NCBI GenBank assembly: GCA_903884105.1
Contig: CAISDJ010000031.1
Location: 1 to 50,028 of the forward strand
Length of the DNA: 50,028 nt
Origin: an uncultured Pseudomonadota bacterium
GTDB taxonomy: Bacteria > Pseudomonadota > Gammaproteobacteria > Steroidobacterales > Steroidobacteraceae
Direction: 5' to 3'
Shown here: positions 8,455 through 17,146 of the stretch, in pieces
Numbering within the stretch: the stretch's first letter is position 1
Layout of the letters: each line of letters starts with the position of its first letter
Made by a program: the position numbers and the translations under genes
Notes under the pieces: model-generated
Told to the model about the DNA's origin: nothing
The model's input: the letters and a program-made list of their open reading frames with translations, nothing else
Database searches by the model: none

Positions 8455-9579
8455 ATGGACTTCATCGATCTCAAGACCCAGTACGCCCGCATCGAAGTCG
8501 ACGTCAATGCGCGCATGCAGGCGGTGCTCAAGCATGGGCAGTACGTTCTCGGACCTGAGGTTGTTGAGCTTGAAGGGCGACTTGCGGCCTACACCGGTTC
8601 CAGGTACTGCGTGTCGGCGTCGAGCGGCACGGATACGCTGCTGATCGCCCTGATGGCGCTCGATATCGGACCCGGCGATGAAGTCATCACGTCGCCTTTC
8701 ACGTTCATCGCCACAGGTGAAATGATCGCGCTCGCGGGCGCGACGCCCGTTTTCGTGGATATCGATCGACGGACCTACAACATCGATCCCGCCCTGATCG
8801 AAGCCGCCATCACCCCGAGGACCAAGGCGATCATGCCTGTTTCCCTGTATGGCCAGTGTGCGGACTTTGATGCGATCAATGCCGTCGCGGCGCGTCATGG
8901 GCTGGCGGTCATTGAAGACGCTGCCCAGAGTTTCGGCGCCACATACAAGGGCCGGCAGTCATGCAACCTGTCGACCATCGGTTCGACGTCGTTCTTTCCG
9001 TCCAAGCCCCTTGGGGCGTATGGCGATGGTGGCGCGTTGTTCACCAATGACGAAGGCCTGGCCAAGCTGATGCGCGAGATTCGAGTCCACGGCCAGGACC
9101 GTCGGTACCATCATCCGCGCTTGGGCGTGAATGGCCGCCTTGATACGTTACAGGCCGCCGTGCTGTTGGCGAAGCTCGATGTATTCGCCGACGAAGTCGC
9201 TGCGCGCACCCGATTGGGTGCGAGGTACAGCGAGCTGCTCGCGGCGGCGTTTGGCGAAGTGCGGGATCCGCAGAGCAGGGTTTCAGGGCCTTGGCTCGAT
9301 CTGGCCAATACGAGCGTTTACGCCCAGTACACGGTTGAGGTCCTCCATCGCGAGCGCGTGGAGCAGCGCATGAAGGAGCAGGGAGTGCCCACCGCCGTGC
9401 ACTATCCCGTGCCGTTGCACCAGCAGCCGGTCTTTGCGGGGCTCAAGGTCGCGGCAGGCAGCCTGCCCATCTCCGAATACGCCGCGGACCACGTGATGAG
9501 CTTGCCTATGCACCCCTATCTGACTGAAGACCAGCAGGTGCGTGTGGTCGCGGCCTTGAAACAGTCGGTCAGCGGTTAG
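8455..9579 (+). CDS. wbpE: WbpE-like PLP-dependent sugar aminotransferase (DegT/DnrJ/EryC1/StrS family)
   Basis: The 374-residue protein matches my recollection of Pseudomonas WbpE along its length, from MDFIDLKTQYARIE to LPMHPYL. WbpE transaminates UDP-3-keto-GlcNAc-uronate with glutamate, a step toward UDP-2,3-diamino-uronates for O-antigen. The PLP-lysine is Lys184 in FFPSKPLGAYGDGG, and Asp155/Gln158 of EDAAQSFGA contact the cofactor. The ATG at 8455 was chosen because family members start with M-x-FIDLK. It has no visible Shine-Dalgarno; an ATG at 8338, preceded by GGTGGGGATGAG, would add 39 unrelated residues. The partner enzymes WbpB and WbpD are not in this window. Its place between rnhA and dnaQ suggests an insertion. 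Confidence 0.85.
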   Translation: MDFIDLKTQYARIEVDVNARMQAVLKHGQYVLGPEVVELEGRLAAYTGSRYCVSASSGTDTLLIALMALDIGPGDEVITSPFTFIATGEMIALAGATPVFVDIDRRTYNIDPALIEAAITPRTKAIMPVSLYGQCADFDAINAVAARHGLAVIEDAAQSFGATYKGRQSCNLSTIGSTSFFPSKPLGAYGDGGALFTNDEGLAKLMREIRVHGQDRRYHHPRLGVNGRLDTLQAAVLLAKLDVFADEVAARTRLGARYSELLAAAFGEVRDPQSRVSGPWLDLANTSVYAQYTVEVLHRERVEQRMKEQGVPTAVHYPVPLHQQPVFAGLKVAAGSLPISEYAADHVMSLPMHPYLTEDQQVRVVAALKQSVSG

Positions 9580-9836
9580 CAGCGAATCAATTGTGACTTG
9601 CGCGAGTGATGAAGCTTAAGGAAGCCAAGCAAGCTATGGAATCGGGGAAGCCGAGGAAGCCGGCAGCAGTACAGTCTCCGGCTTCCCGGCTTCCCGGCTT
9701 CCCGGCTTCCCGGCTTCCTGGCTTCCTAGCTTCCTAGCTTCCTAGCTTCCTAGCTTCCCGGCTTCCTAGCTTCCTAGCTTCCTAGCTTCCTAGCTGGCCT
9801 CCTAGCCTCCTACCCCGCCGAGTACAGAGTTCTTCC
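9580..9836. other. wbpE/dnaQ intergenic region dominated by repeats
   Basis: After the aminotransferase stop there is ~30 bp of plain sequence, then reverse-orientation GGAAGCC-like units, then the 8-bp tandem array. About 40 bp of CCTCCTAGCCTCCTACC follows before the dnaQ start. No clear promoter hexamers and no good Shine-Dalgarno were found for dnaQ, so its expression signals must lie in or beside the repeats, or it is read from upstream. Confidence 0.5.
9678..9789. repeat. Tandem array of fourteen 8-bp repeats upstream of dnaQ
   Basis: There are fourteen consecutive 8-mers: five CCGGCTTC, one CTGGCTTC, four CTAGCTTC, one CCGGCTTC and three CTAGCTTC, followed by a decayed unit at 9790. 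Just upstream (about 9610-9663) are irregular copies in reverse orientation. GGAAGCCGG at 9655-9663 is exactly complementary to the first units (9678-9686) across a 14-base spacer, allowing a hairpin or cruciform. The array ends 47 bp before the dnaQ ATG and contains no gene. Confidence 0.9.
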
Positions 9837-10556
9837 ATGCGCCAGATCATCCTGGATACGGAAACCACCGGCCTCGAGGCCGAACGCGGCCATCGCGTCA
9901 TCGAGGTCGGGTGTCTCGAGATCGTGAATCGTCGCCGGACGGGGCGTACCTTTCACCGCTACCTGCGGCCTGACCGGGAAGTCGACCCCGGCGCGATCCG
10001 CGTCCACGGCTTGACGAACGAATTCCTGGCCGGACAACCGCGCTTTGCCGAAATCGCCACCGAGTTTCTCGAGTTTGTCGCCGGCGCGGAGCTCGTGATC
10101 CACAACGCGGCCTTTGACGTGGCGTTCCTCAATGCCGAACTCAAGCGCCTTCAGCCGCCGCCTGGCCTGATCACGGACCGTTGCTCAGTGCTCGATACGC
10201 TGCTGCTCGCAAGGAAGATGCATCCCGGCCAGCGCAACAGCCTGGATGCACTCTGCAAGCGCTACAGCGTCGACAATTCACATCGCGAGCTGCACGGCGC
10301 ACTGCTTGATGCGCAGATCCTGCTGGATGTCTACCTGGCAATGACGGGCGGTCAAGGTGCGTTGACGCTGGGCGAGCTGGTCGAGGCAACGACCACCGCG
10401 ACGACAACCGTTTCACGGGCAAAACGACCCGCCGGCACACTCCAAGTCCCGCGGGCGTCCGGCGAGGAGGCCGCGCTTCACGAGGCCACTTTGCTGGTGA
10501 TCGACAAGGCCAGTGACGGCAAGACTCTTTGGCGAGTACTCCCAACTGCCGATTGA
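9837..10556 (+). CDS. dnaQ: DNA polymerase III epsilon subunit (3'-5' proofreading exonuclease)
   Basis: This is the editing subunit of the replicative polymerase. At 239 residues it is near the E. coli length of 243. Exo motif I is LDTETTGLE (Asp7, Glu9). Motif II is HNAAFDVAFLN and motif III is HGALLDAQILLDVY, with the catalytic His and Asp, giving the DEDDh set. The C-terminal part, which would bind the alpha subunit, is alanine/threonine-rich (EATTTATTTVSRAK). It is an intact housekeeping gene, but its upstream region is taken up by a variable-number-type repeat array, unlike the usual divergent rnhA-dnaQ arrangement. Confidence 0.96.
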   Translation: MRQIILDTETTGLEAERGHRVIEVGCLEIVNRRRTGRTFHRYLRPDREVDPGAIRVHGLTNEFLAGQPRFAEIATEFLEFVAGAELVIHNAAFDVAFLNAELKRLQPPPGLITDRCSVLDTLLLARKMHPGQRNSLDALCKRYSVDNSHRELHGALLDAQILLDVYLAMTGGQGALTLGELVEATTTATTTVSRAKRPAGTLQVPRASGEEAALHEATLLVIDKASDGKTLWRVLPTAD

Positions 10557-10757
10557 ACCGGCCTGAAGCAACCCGGAAGGGGAGGCGGGCGCCCTCAGGA
10601 TGCATGCCGGAGACCCGCGTCGCAAAATCCTTGCGGCAAGTGTGCGATTCTATGGGCCTGTCCGACAGCAGGTCCTCTCCCCGGGGGAGCGGACTTTGTT
10701 GTGACGCAGTTCACCTCAATCAAGCAACATACCCGACCACACGAACGACCGCTTCCT

Positions 10758-12044
10758 ATGTCATCCAAATTTACGCTGCGGAATTGCAAGATCGGCGTCA
10801 TCGGCCTCGGGTATGTCGGGCTGCCATTGGCAGTGGAGTTTGGCAAGCACTTCAAGACGGTGGGCTTCGACATCAAGGCGTCGCGCGTTGCCGAGCTGAA
10901 GGCGGGCCGTGACAATACCCTTGAAGTGGACTCGGCCGAGCTCAAGTCCGCAAAGAACCTGTCGTTCACCACGGCGGCCAAGGACCTCCGCGCCTGCCGG
11001 GTGTACATCGCGACCGTCCCCACGCCTATCGACAAGTACAACCGGCCTGACTTGCGTCCCGTTGTTGGAGCGAGCGAGATCATCGGCGAAGTCCTAAAGA
11101 AAGGGGACGTCGTCATATTCGAATCGACCGTGTACCCGGGTTGCACCGAGGAGATCGCTGTTCCGGTACTCGAAAAGGTATCGGGCCTCAAGTTCAATCG
11201 TGATTTCTTCGCGGGCTATAGTCCGGAGCGCATCAATCCGGGCGACAAGCAGCACCGCCTGCCGACGATCAAGAAGATCACTTCCGGCTCGACGCCGGAA
11301 GTGGCCGATTTCGTGGATGACCTCTATAAGACCATCATCACGGCGGGCACTCACAAGGCGTCGAGCATCAAGGTTGCGGAAGCGGCAAAAGTCATCGAGA
11401 ACACGCAACGTGACGTCAATATCGCGCTGATCAACGAGCTGGCGCTGATTTTCAACCGCCTCGGCATCGACACCGAGGAGGTGCTGCTGGCGGCCGGAAC
11501 CAAGTGGAATTTCCTGCCGTTTCGCCCAGGCCTCGTTGGTGGCCACTGCATCGGCGTCGATCCGTACTACCTGACGCACAAGGCCCAGGAAGTGGGCTAT
11601 CACCCTGAGATGATCCTTGCTGGCAGGCGGCTCAACGACAATATGGCCTTGTACGTGGCACAGCAGGTGGCCCAGCTCATGATCGAGCGCCGTATCCACG
11701 TGAAGGGATCACGAGTCCTCGTGATGGGACTGGCCTTCAAGGAAAACTGCCCGGACCTGCGCAATTCGAAGGTCGTCGATGTCATCGAGGAGCTGTCGAA
11801 GTTTGGCGCCAAGGTCGATGTCTACGATCCTTGGGTGGATGCCGATGAGGCAGAGCATGAATACGGCCTCCGACCGGTCAAGCGTCCCCAGGCAGGCAAG
11901 TACGATGCGATCGTGATGGCAGTGGGGCACCAGCAGTTCCGCGACATGGGCTTGGCCGCGGTACGCAAACTTGCCAAGCGCGAGCACGTCCTTTACGACA
12001 TCAAGTATCTGTTCGCAGCGAACGAAGTGGATGGCCGACTGTGA
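10758..12044 (+). CDS. tviB: TviB/WbpO-type UDP-sugar 6-dehydrogenase
   Basis: This enzyme oxidises C6 of a UDP-hexose(amine) to a uronate in two NAD-dependent steps. The protein is 428 residues. The N-terminal Rossmann motif is [14 protein letters not shown]. The central region holds [14 protein letters not shown] (Lys211), and the catalytic Cys264 lies in [13 protein letters not shown]-terminal UDP-binding domain contains [16 protein letters not shown]. Sequence style is closest to TviB/WbpO (UDP-GlcNAc or UDP-GalNAc dehydrogenases) rather than UDP-glucose dehydrogenase; the substrate is inference. ATG 10758 was chosen because upstream residues are unlike the family. The stop overlaps the next gene's GTG by four bases. 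Confidence 0.88.
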   Translation: MSSKFTLRNCKIGVIGLGYVGLPLAVEFGKHFKTVGFDIKASRVAELKAGRDNTLEVDSAELKSAKNLSFTTAAKDLRACRVYIATVPTPIDKYNRPDLRPVVGASEIIGEVLKKGDVVIFESTVYPGCTEEIAVPVLEKVSGLKFNRDFFAGYSPERINPGDKQHRLPTIKKITSGSTPEVADFVDDLYKTIITAGTHKASSIKVAEAAKVIENTQRDVNIALINELALIFNRLGIDTEEVLLAAGTKWNFLPFRPGLVGGHCIGVDPYYLTHKAQEVGYHPEMILAGRRLNDNMALYVAQQVAQLMIERRIHVKGSRVLVMGLAFKENCPDLRNSKVVDVIEELSKFGAKVDVYDPWVDADEAEHEYGLRPVKRPQAGKYDAIVMAVGHQQFRDMGLAAVRKLAKREHVLYDIKYLFAANEVDGRL

Positions 12045-13075
12045 AATATCTCGTCACGGGTGCAGCGGGTTTCATCGGATTCAATACCAGCCGACTGTTG
12101 CTGGAACGAGGCGATGAGGTTGTCGGGCTCGACAACTTGAATGACTACTACGATGTCAGGCTGAAGGAGGCGCGCCTGGCCTTGCTCCAGAAATATCCCG
12201 GGTTCCGGTTCGTCAAGATGGATCTCGCCGACCGATCGGGGATCCCGGAATTGTTTGCCCGCGAGAAGTTCAAGCGGGTCATCAATCTCGGCGCCCAGGC
12301 GGGTGTCCGCTATTCCATCCAGAACCCGCTTGCCTACGTGGACAGCAATGTAGTCGGGTTCGCCAACATTCTGGAGGGCTGCCGGCACAACGGGGTCGAG
12401 CATCTGGTGTATGCATCGACCAGCTCGGTATACGGCGCAAACACCAACATGCCCTTCTCGGTGCACCAGAACGTCGATCATCCGCTGTCGTTTTATGCAG
12501 CCACGAAAAAGGCCAATGAGCTGATGGCGCATACCTATGCGCACCTCTACGGCCTGCCGGTCACGGGTCTGCGGTTCTTTACGGTGTATGGCCCCTGGGG
12601 ACGGCCCGACATGGCGCTGTTCCTCTTTACGCGCAATATTCTGGCTGGCAAACCCATCGATGTCTTCAACTACGGCAAGCACCGCCGTGATTTCACCTAC
12701 ATCGACGATATCGTCCAGGGTGTGGTCCGGTCGTCAGACAGGCCCGCCACCCGCAACAGCAACTGGACCGGCGCTGACCCCGACCCTGGTACGAGCGCGG
12801 CGCCCTACCGCCTCTACAACATCGGCAACAACAGCCCCGTCGAGCTATTGCACTACATCAAGGTGATCGAGGACTGCCTGGGCCGCAAGGCAGAGCTCAA
12901 CCTGCTGCCGCTGCAGCCAGGTGACGTCCCTGATACTTGCGCCGACATCGACGATCTGGTCCGCGACGTCGACTACCGGCCAGCCACCTCGGTTGAAACC
13001 GGCGTTCGTGCGTTCGTCGAGTGGTACGTGCGCAGCTACGACGCGAACGGCGCACTGACGCTAGGCGCTCCGTAG
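12041..13075 (+). CDS. UDP-uronate (UDP-glucuronate) 4-epimerase-like NAD-dependent epimerase
   Basis: This is a 344-residue extended short-chain dehydrogenase. Its NAD motif is [10 protein letters not shown], with the catalytic Ser in STSSVYG and the Tyr-x3-Lys in FYAATKKAN. The early DNLNDYYD segment is typical of UDP-glucuronate 4-epimerases (CapI/LpsL type) rather than UDP-glucose epimerases. It would convert UDP-GlcA or the uronate made by the preceding dehydrogenase into the galacto form. The GTG start overlaps that gene by four bases, giving a two-gene unit for uronate donors. Confidence 0.85.
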   Translation: MKYLVTGAAGFIGFNTSRLLLERGDEVVGLDNLNDYYDVRLKEARLALLQKYPGFRFVKMDLADRSGIPELFAREKFKRVINLGAQAGVRYSIQNPLAYVDSNVVGFANILEGCRHNGVEHLVYASTSSVYGANTNMPFSVHQNVDHPLSFYAATKKANELMAHTYAHLYGLPVTGLRFFTVYGPWGRPDMALFLFTRNILAGKPIDVFNYGKHRRDFTYIDDIVQGVVRSSDRPATRNSNWTGADPDPGTSAAPYRLYNIGNNSPVELLHYIKVIEDCLGRKAELNLLPLQPGDVPDTCADIDDLVRDVDYRPATSVETGVRAFVEWYVRSYDANGALTLGAP

Positions 13076-13114
13076 CGGCCACCCGAGCGCTCTGGCTGGG
13101 GGCTGTTCCTGTCG

Positions 13115-13120
13115 TATACT
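13115..13120 (+). promoter_or_regulatory. Possible -10 element just upstream of pgi
   Basis: TATACT (5 of 6 to TATAAT) sits in the loop of a CCTGTC/GACAGG dyad (13108-13129), ten bases before the pgi ATG. Initiation from it would give an almost leaderless pgi mRNA. No good -35 hexamer is visible, so this is weak. Confidence 0.25.
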
Positions 13121-13129
13121 TGTGACAGG

Positions 13130-14767
13130 ATGACCCAGTCACTTTCCCAGTTCCCCGAGTGGCAAGCGCTCGCCCGGCACGCCCTCCAGGTGCCTCGGCT
13201 TGGTGATCTGTTTGCGCGCGATCCCGACCGGTTCGCGGCGTTCAGTTGCTGTGAGCTGGACCTCCTGTACGACTTCTCCCGCCAGAGGCTGGACGCCGGC
13301 ACGTTGCCTCTGCTGGTCAAGCTCGCGGAGAAGCGGGATCTCGCCGCCAGAGTGCAGGCCATGTTCTGCGGTGAGATGGTCAACTCCACCGAGAACCGGG
13401 CCGCACTTCATACAGCACTGAGAAACCGCAGCGACCGCCCGGTCATGCTGAACGGCAAGGACATCATGGTTGATGTTCGTGCGGGCCTGGAGCGCATGCG
13501 GACTTTCGTCGACGGTGTCCATGCGGGCCGGATTGCTGGATCCGGCGGCAAGCCGTTTACCGACATCGTCAATATCGGGATCGGCGGTTCCGATCTAGGC
13601 GTCGTCATGGCCAACGAGGCCCTGGTTCGCTACCGGAACCGGAACCTGAAGGTACATTGCGTCTCGAACATCGACGGGGTCCAGCTTTCCGATCTGCTCG
13701 AGCAGCTTGAGGCGTCGCGTACCCTGTTCGTGGTCGTCTCCAAGACGTTCACGACCATCGAGACCCTCTCGAATGCTCGGCTGGCGCGCCAGTGGCTGGT
13801 CGATCGCTTGGGAGAGGGTGCTGTCTCCAAGCATTTCGCGGCGGTGTCGACCAACCAGAAGGCGATGGACACGTTCCTCATCGCGCCGCAGAACCGGTTC
13901 ACGATGTGGGACTGGGTGGGCGGACGCTATTCGATCTGGTCCGCGGTGGGGTTATCGGTCGCGCTTGCCCTCGGCATGGATACCTTCGAACTCATGCTCG
14001 AAGGTGCTTACCTGATGGATGAGCACTTCCGCTCGGCTCCTTTCGAGCGGAACTTGCCAGTGCTGATGGGGCTGATTGGTGTCTGGAATCAGAACTTCCT
14101 CGGGCGGGATTCACTCGCGGTGCTTCCGTATGACAGCAGGCTGCGCCGCTTTCCTGCCTATCTCCAGCAGCTCGAGATGGAGTCGAACGGCAAGCGCGTC
14201 ACGATTGAAGGCCAGCCCGTCGACTACTCGACCGGTGCAGTGTTATGGGGTGAGCCGGGAAGCAATGCCTAGCACTCGTTCTTCCAGCTGCTGCATCAGG
14301 GCACGGCAAAGGTGGCGATGGACTTCATCGTGCCGGTCAATTCCTCTGGAAGCTACGCCGATCAGCAGAACCTCGCGCTAGCCAATTGTTTCGCGCAGGC
14401 CCAGGCGTTCGCGCTCGGTCAGGACGAAGGGCAGATTCGCGCCGACCTTGAGTCGAGGGGCGTCTCGCCCGCCGAGATCGAGCGGTTGATCCCTCACCAG
14501 GTGCATCCGGGCAACAACCCGAGCAGCATCCTGATGTTCCCGCGCCTGGGGCCGCGGACCTTGGGCAAACTGGTGGCGCTCTATGAACACAAGGTGTTCG
14601 TGCAGAGCGTCATCTGGGATATCAACCCGTTCGATCAATGGGGCGTTGAGCTGGGGAAGAAGCTGGCGGATTCGCTGGCTCCTGCCGTGGCCAGTCCAGA
14701 TGCGGCAACGAACATCGATCCTGCTGTGCAGGCCCTGCTTGGGTACGTCAAGAAATGGCGTTCGTGA
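13130..14767 (+). pseudogene. pgi: Glucose-6-phosphate isomerase, interrupted by an in-frame amber codon
   Basis: The enzyme would interconvert glucose-6-P and fructose-6-P. Read through one TAG at 14270-14272, the frame encodes 545 residues, the full family length (E. coli 549). The TAG replaces the Gln expected in the G-Q-H-x-F motif (here GSNA-stop-HSFFQLLHQG) and needs only one C-to-T change from CAG. Both PGI signature blocks are intact: DWVGGRYS upstream of the stop and FDQWGVELGK downstream. The 380-residue product ending at the stop keeps Glu375 but loses catalytic His382 and Lys510, so it should be inactive. TAG is an ordinary stop elsewhere here (wbpE and the epimerase end in TAG). 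Sequencing error, recent inactivation or amber suppression cannot be told apart from this window. Confidence 0.9.
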
Positions 14768-14829
14768 TCAGCTCGCAACCAAACCCGATATAGATTGACC
14801 GGCCTTCGCTCTGGCTTACTGGGATTCCG

Positions 14830-15726
14830 ATGAAGCACACCAAGACCCGCAAGGGCATCATTCTCGCCGGCGGATCGGGAACCCGATTGCATCCCGTGAC
14901 TCATTCCGTCAGCAAACAGCTGCTGCCGGTCTATGACAAGCCGATGATCTACTACCCGCTCGCCACGCTGATGCTGGCGGGCATTCGGGACTATCTGATC
15001 ATCACGACGCCCCGTGACCAAGCTGCGTTCCAGGAGTTGCTGGGCGATGGCACGGCTTGGGGGCTCAATATCCAGTATGCGGCGCAGCCGAAACCGGAAG
15101 GGTTGGCGCAGGCCTTTGTCATCGGTGCCGACTTCGTGGGCAACGACCCCGTCGCGCTGATCCTGGGCGACAACATCTTCTACGGCCACTCGCTGTCCGA
15201 GTCCTTGCACAAGGCCTCTGAGCGAACGAGCGGTGCCACGGTCTTTGGCTACTATGTGAATGATCCGGAGCGCTACGGCGTCGCGCGCTTCGACAGCGAA
15301 GGCCGTGTGGTCGAGCTGATCGAGAAGCCCGCCAAGGCGCCATCGAACTATGCGATCACGGGGGTCTACTTCTACGATTCCCGAGTGGTCGATCTTGCGA
15401 AGGCACTGCGCCCCTCGGCCCGCGGCGAGTTCGAAATCACCGACCTCAACAATCTCTATCTGCAGGAAGGTGCGCTGACGCTCGAGCGCTTGGGCCGTGG
15501 CTGTGCCTGGCTTGATACAGGCACGCACGCGTCGCTGCTGGACGCCGGCAACTTCGTGCGCATTGTCGAGGAGCGCCAGGGACTCAAGATCGCTTGCGTC
15601 GAGGAAGTCGCTTACCGGATGAAGTTCATCGGCCCGGAGCAGCTCGCTCGACTTGCGGAGCCGCTCAGGAAGAGCGGTTACGGCGAGTACTTGTTGCGTG
15701 TGCTGGCCGACGCTGTTCCGTCATGA
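14830..15726 (+). CDS. rmlA: Glucose-1-phosphate thymidylyltransferase
   Basis: RmlA makes dTDP-glucose from glucose-1-P and dTTP, the first step of dTDP-L-rhamnose synthesis. The 298-residue protein has the nucleotidyltransferase signature [14 protein letters not shown], then [16 protein letters not shown], the metal-binding LGDNIFYG, and [10 protein letters not shown]. It is the first gene of a compact rmlA-C-D-B unit; its stop overlaps the rmlC start (ATGA). A TTGACC about 30 bp upstream could be a -35, but the matching -10 is poor. Confidence 0.95.
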   Translation: MKHTKTRKGIILAGGSGTRLHPVTHSVSKQLLPVYDKPMIYYPLATLMLAGIRDYLIITTPRDQAAFQELLGDGTAWGLNIQYAAQPKPEGLAQAFVIGADFVGNDPVALILGDNIFYGHSLSESLHKASERTSGATVFGYYVNDPERYGVARFDSEGRVVELIEKPAKAPSNYAITGVYFYDSRVVDLAKALRPSARGEFEITDLNNLYLQEGALTLERLGRGCAWLDTGTHASLLDAGNFVRIVEERQGLKIACVEEVAYRMKFIGPEQLARLAEPLRKSGYGEYLLRVLADAVPS

Positions 15727-16271
15727 AGTTCACCCCCACTCGTATTCCAGAAGTGGTCCTGATCGAGCCGAAGGTATTTGGCGATGATCGGGGCTTCTTC
15801 ATGGAGACTTGGCAAGCGAAGACATTCTCCGAGGCAGGCATCGGTGTTGATTTCGTCCAGGACAACCATAGCCGCTCGCGTCTGGGGACCCTTCGCGGCC
15901 TGCATTACCAGCTCCAGCAGCCGCAGGGAAAGCTGGTTCGCTGCGTGATTGGCACTGTCTTCGACGTCGCCGTCGACATGCGCCGCAGCTCACCGACGTT
16001 CGGGCTGTGGGTCGGCGAGGTGCTGTCGGCGGAGAATCGGCGGCAGCTCTGGGTACCGGCCGGATTTGCCCACGGCTTCCTGGTGCTTAGCGAGTCGGCG
16101 GATTTTGTCTACAAGTGCACGGACTACTACAACCCGGCCTCAGAGCAGAGCCTCGCCTGGAACGATTCCAAAGTGGGGATAGAGTGGCCGTTTCCGCCTG
16201 GTGTGGAGGCATTGCTCTCGAAGAAAGACAGTGAGGGCAAGGCCTTCGCGCACGCGGAGACGTTCCCGTGA
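15723..16271 (+). CDS. rmlC: dTDP-4-dehydrorhamnose 3,5-epimerase
   Basis: RmlC is the third enzyme of the dTDP-L-rhamnose pathway, a cupin that epimerises C3 and C5. The 182 residues match the family length. DRGFFMETW and the catalytic His61 in TLRGLHYQ are visible, with Lys70 (QGKLVRC), Asp82 (VFDVAVD) and the substrate-side tyrosine region FVYKCTDYY. The ATG at 15723 overlaps the rmlA stop by four bases; the frame is open upstream but family alignment supports this start. The stop overlaps the rmlD GTG by four bases. Confidence 0.95.
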   Translation: MKFTPTRIPEVVLIEPKVFGDDRGFFMETWQAKTFSEAGIGVDFVQDNHSRSRLGTLRGLHYQLQQPQGKLVRCVIGTVFDVAVDMRRSSPTFGLWVGEVLSAENRRQLWVPAGFAHGFLVLSESADFVYKCTDYYNPASEQSLAWNDSKVGIEWPFPPGVEALLSKKDSEGKAFAHAETFP

Positions 16272-17146
16272 AGGTGCTCGTGACCGGCTCGACCGGACAG
16301 CTCGGTCGGGCACTCCTGGAGTCTATTCCAGCCTCCGTTCAAGCCTACGGCATTGACAGGGCACAGTGCGACCTCGCTGATCCGGAACAGTGCCGTGCCT
16401 TGGTTGCAGCCCAGCGTCCTGATCTCATCATCAATGCTGGCGCTTACACACAGGTCGACAAGGCAGAGATCGAGCGAGGCCTGGCTTTTCGAATCAATGC
16501 GGACGCGCCGGCAGCATTTGCTGCGGGCCTTGCCCAGTCTGGTGGGCGTCTCATCCAGGTTTCAACGGACTTCGTCTTCGATGGCAGGCAGGGAGTGCCT
16601 TATGCGCCGGAGGCGCTGAGTAACCCGCTCAACGTCTACGGCGCCAGCAAGCGGGCCGGTGAGCAGGCCGTTTTGCAGCAGCTGAATGAGCGGGCAGTGG
16701 TGTTGCGCACGGCGTGGGTCTATTCCAGCCACGGCAGCAATTTCGTGAAGACAATGCTCCGGCTGATGTCGACTCGCGACAAAGTCTCGGTCGTGAGCGA
16801 CCAGATCGGTGCTCCTACGTCGGCGAGGTCACTCGCAAACGCAGTCTGGGCTGCAGTGCTGCGTCCGACTGTCAGCGGAATCCTCCACTGGACCGATGCC
16901 GGGGTGGCAAGCTGGTATGACTTCGCCTTGGCGATTCAGGAGGACGCACTGGCTCGCGGGCTCCTGGACAGGGCGGTGCCGGTGTTGCCGATCGCAGCCG
17001 AAGAATATGCGCGACAATTCCCGGCCAGCGTCCCCCGACCTTCGTTCAGCGTTCTGGACTTGCGGAGCACCCGGGAGCAGCTCGGCCTCGACGGTATCCA
17101 TTGGCGAACCAATCTGAGAATGATGCTCGATGAACTCAAGTCGTAA
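16268..17146 (+). CDS. rmlD: dTDP-4-dehydrorhamnose reductase
   Basis: RmlD reduces dTDP-4-keto-rhamnose to dTDP-L-rhamnose with NAD(P)H, the last step of the pathway. At 292 residues it has TGSTGQLGRAL at the N-terminus, VSTDFVFDG, and the Tyr-x3-Lys in NVYGASKRAGE. The start is GTG, overlapping rmlC. The 3' end overlaps rmlB by 17 bases in another frame, so all four rml genes form one tightly packed unit. Confidence 0.94.
   Translation: MKVLVTGSTGQLGRALLESIPASVQAYGIDRAQCDLADPEQCRALVAAQRPDLIINAGAYTQVDKAEIERGLAFRINADAPAAFAAGLAQSGGRLIQVSTDFVFDGRQGVPYAPEALSNPLNVYGASKRAGEQAVLQQLNERAVVLRTAWVYSSHGSNFVKTMLRLMSTRDKVSVVSDQIGAPTSARSLANAVWAAVLRPTVSGILHWTDAGVASWYDFALAIQEDALARGLLDRAVPVLPIAAEEYARQFPASVPRPSFSVLDLRSTREQLGLDGIHWRTNLRMMLDELKS

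Noticed and set aside
9678-9789. CRISPR array
   Set aside because: Units are contiguous 8-mers without spacers and no cas genes are present.
10595-11197. 200-codon minus-strand frame overlapping the start of the TviB-like gene
   Set aside because: It is antisense to conserved dehydrogenase motifs and shows no protein features of its own.
14312-14767. Separate 151-residue protein starting at an internal ATG
   Set aside because: It is in frame with, and continues, the pgi coding sequence after the amber codon; it holds only the C-terminal part of Pgi and has no ribosome-binding site of its own.
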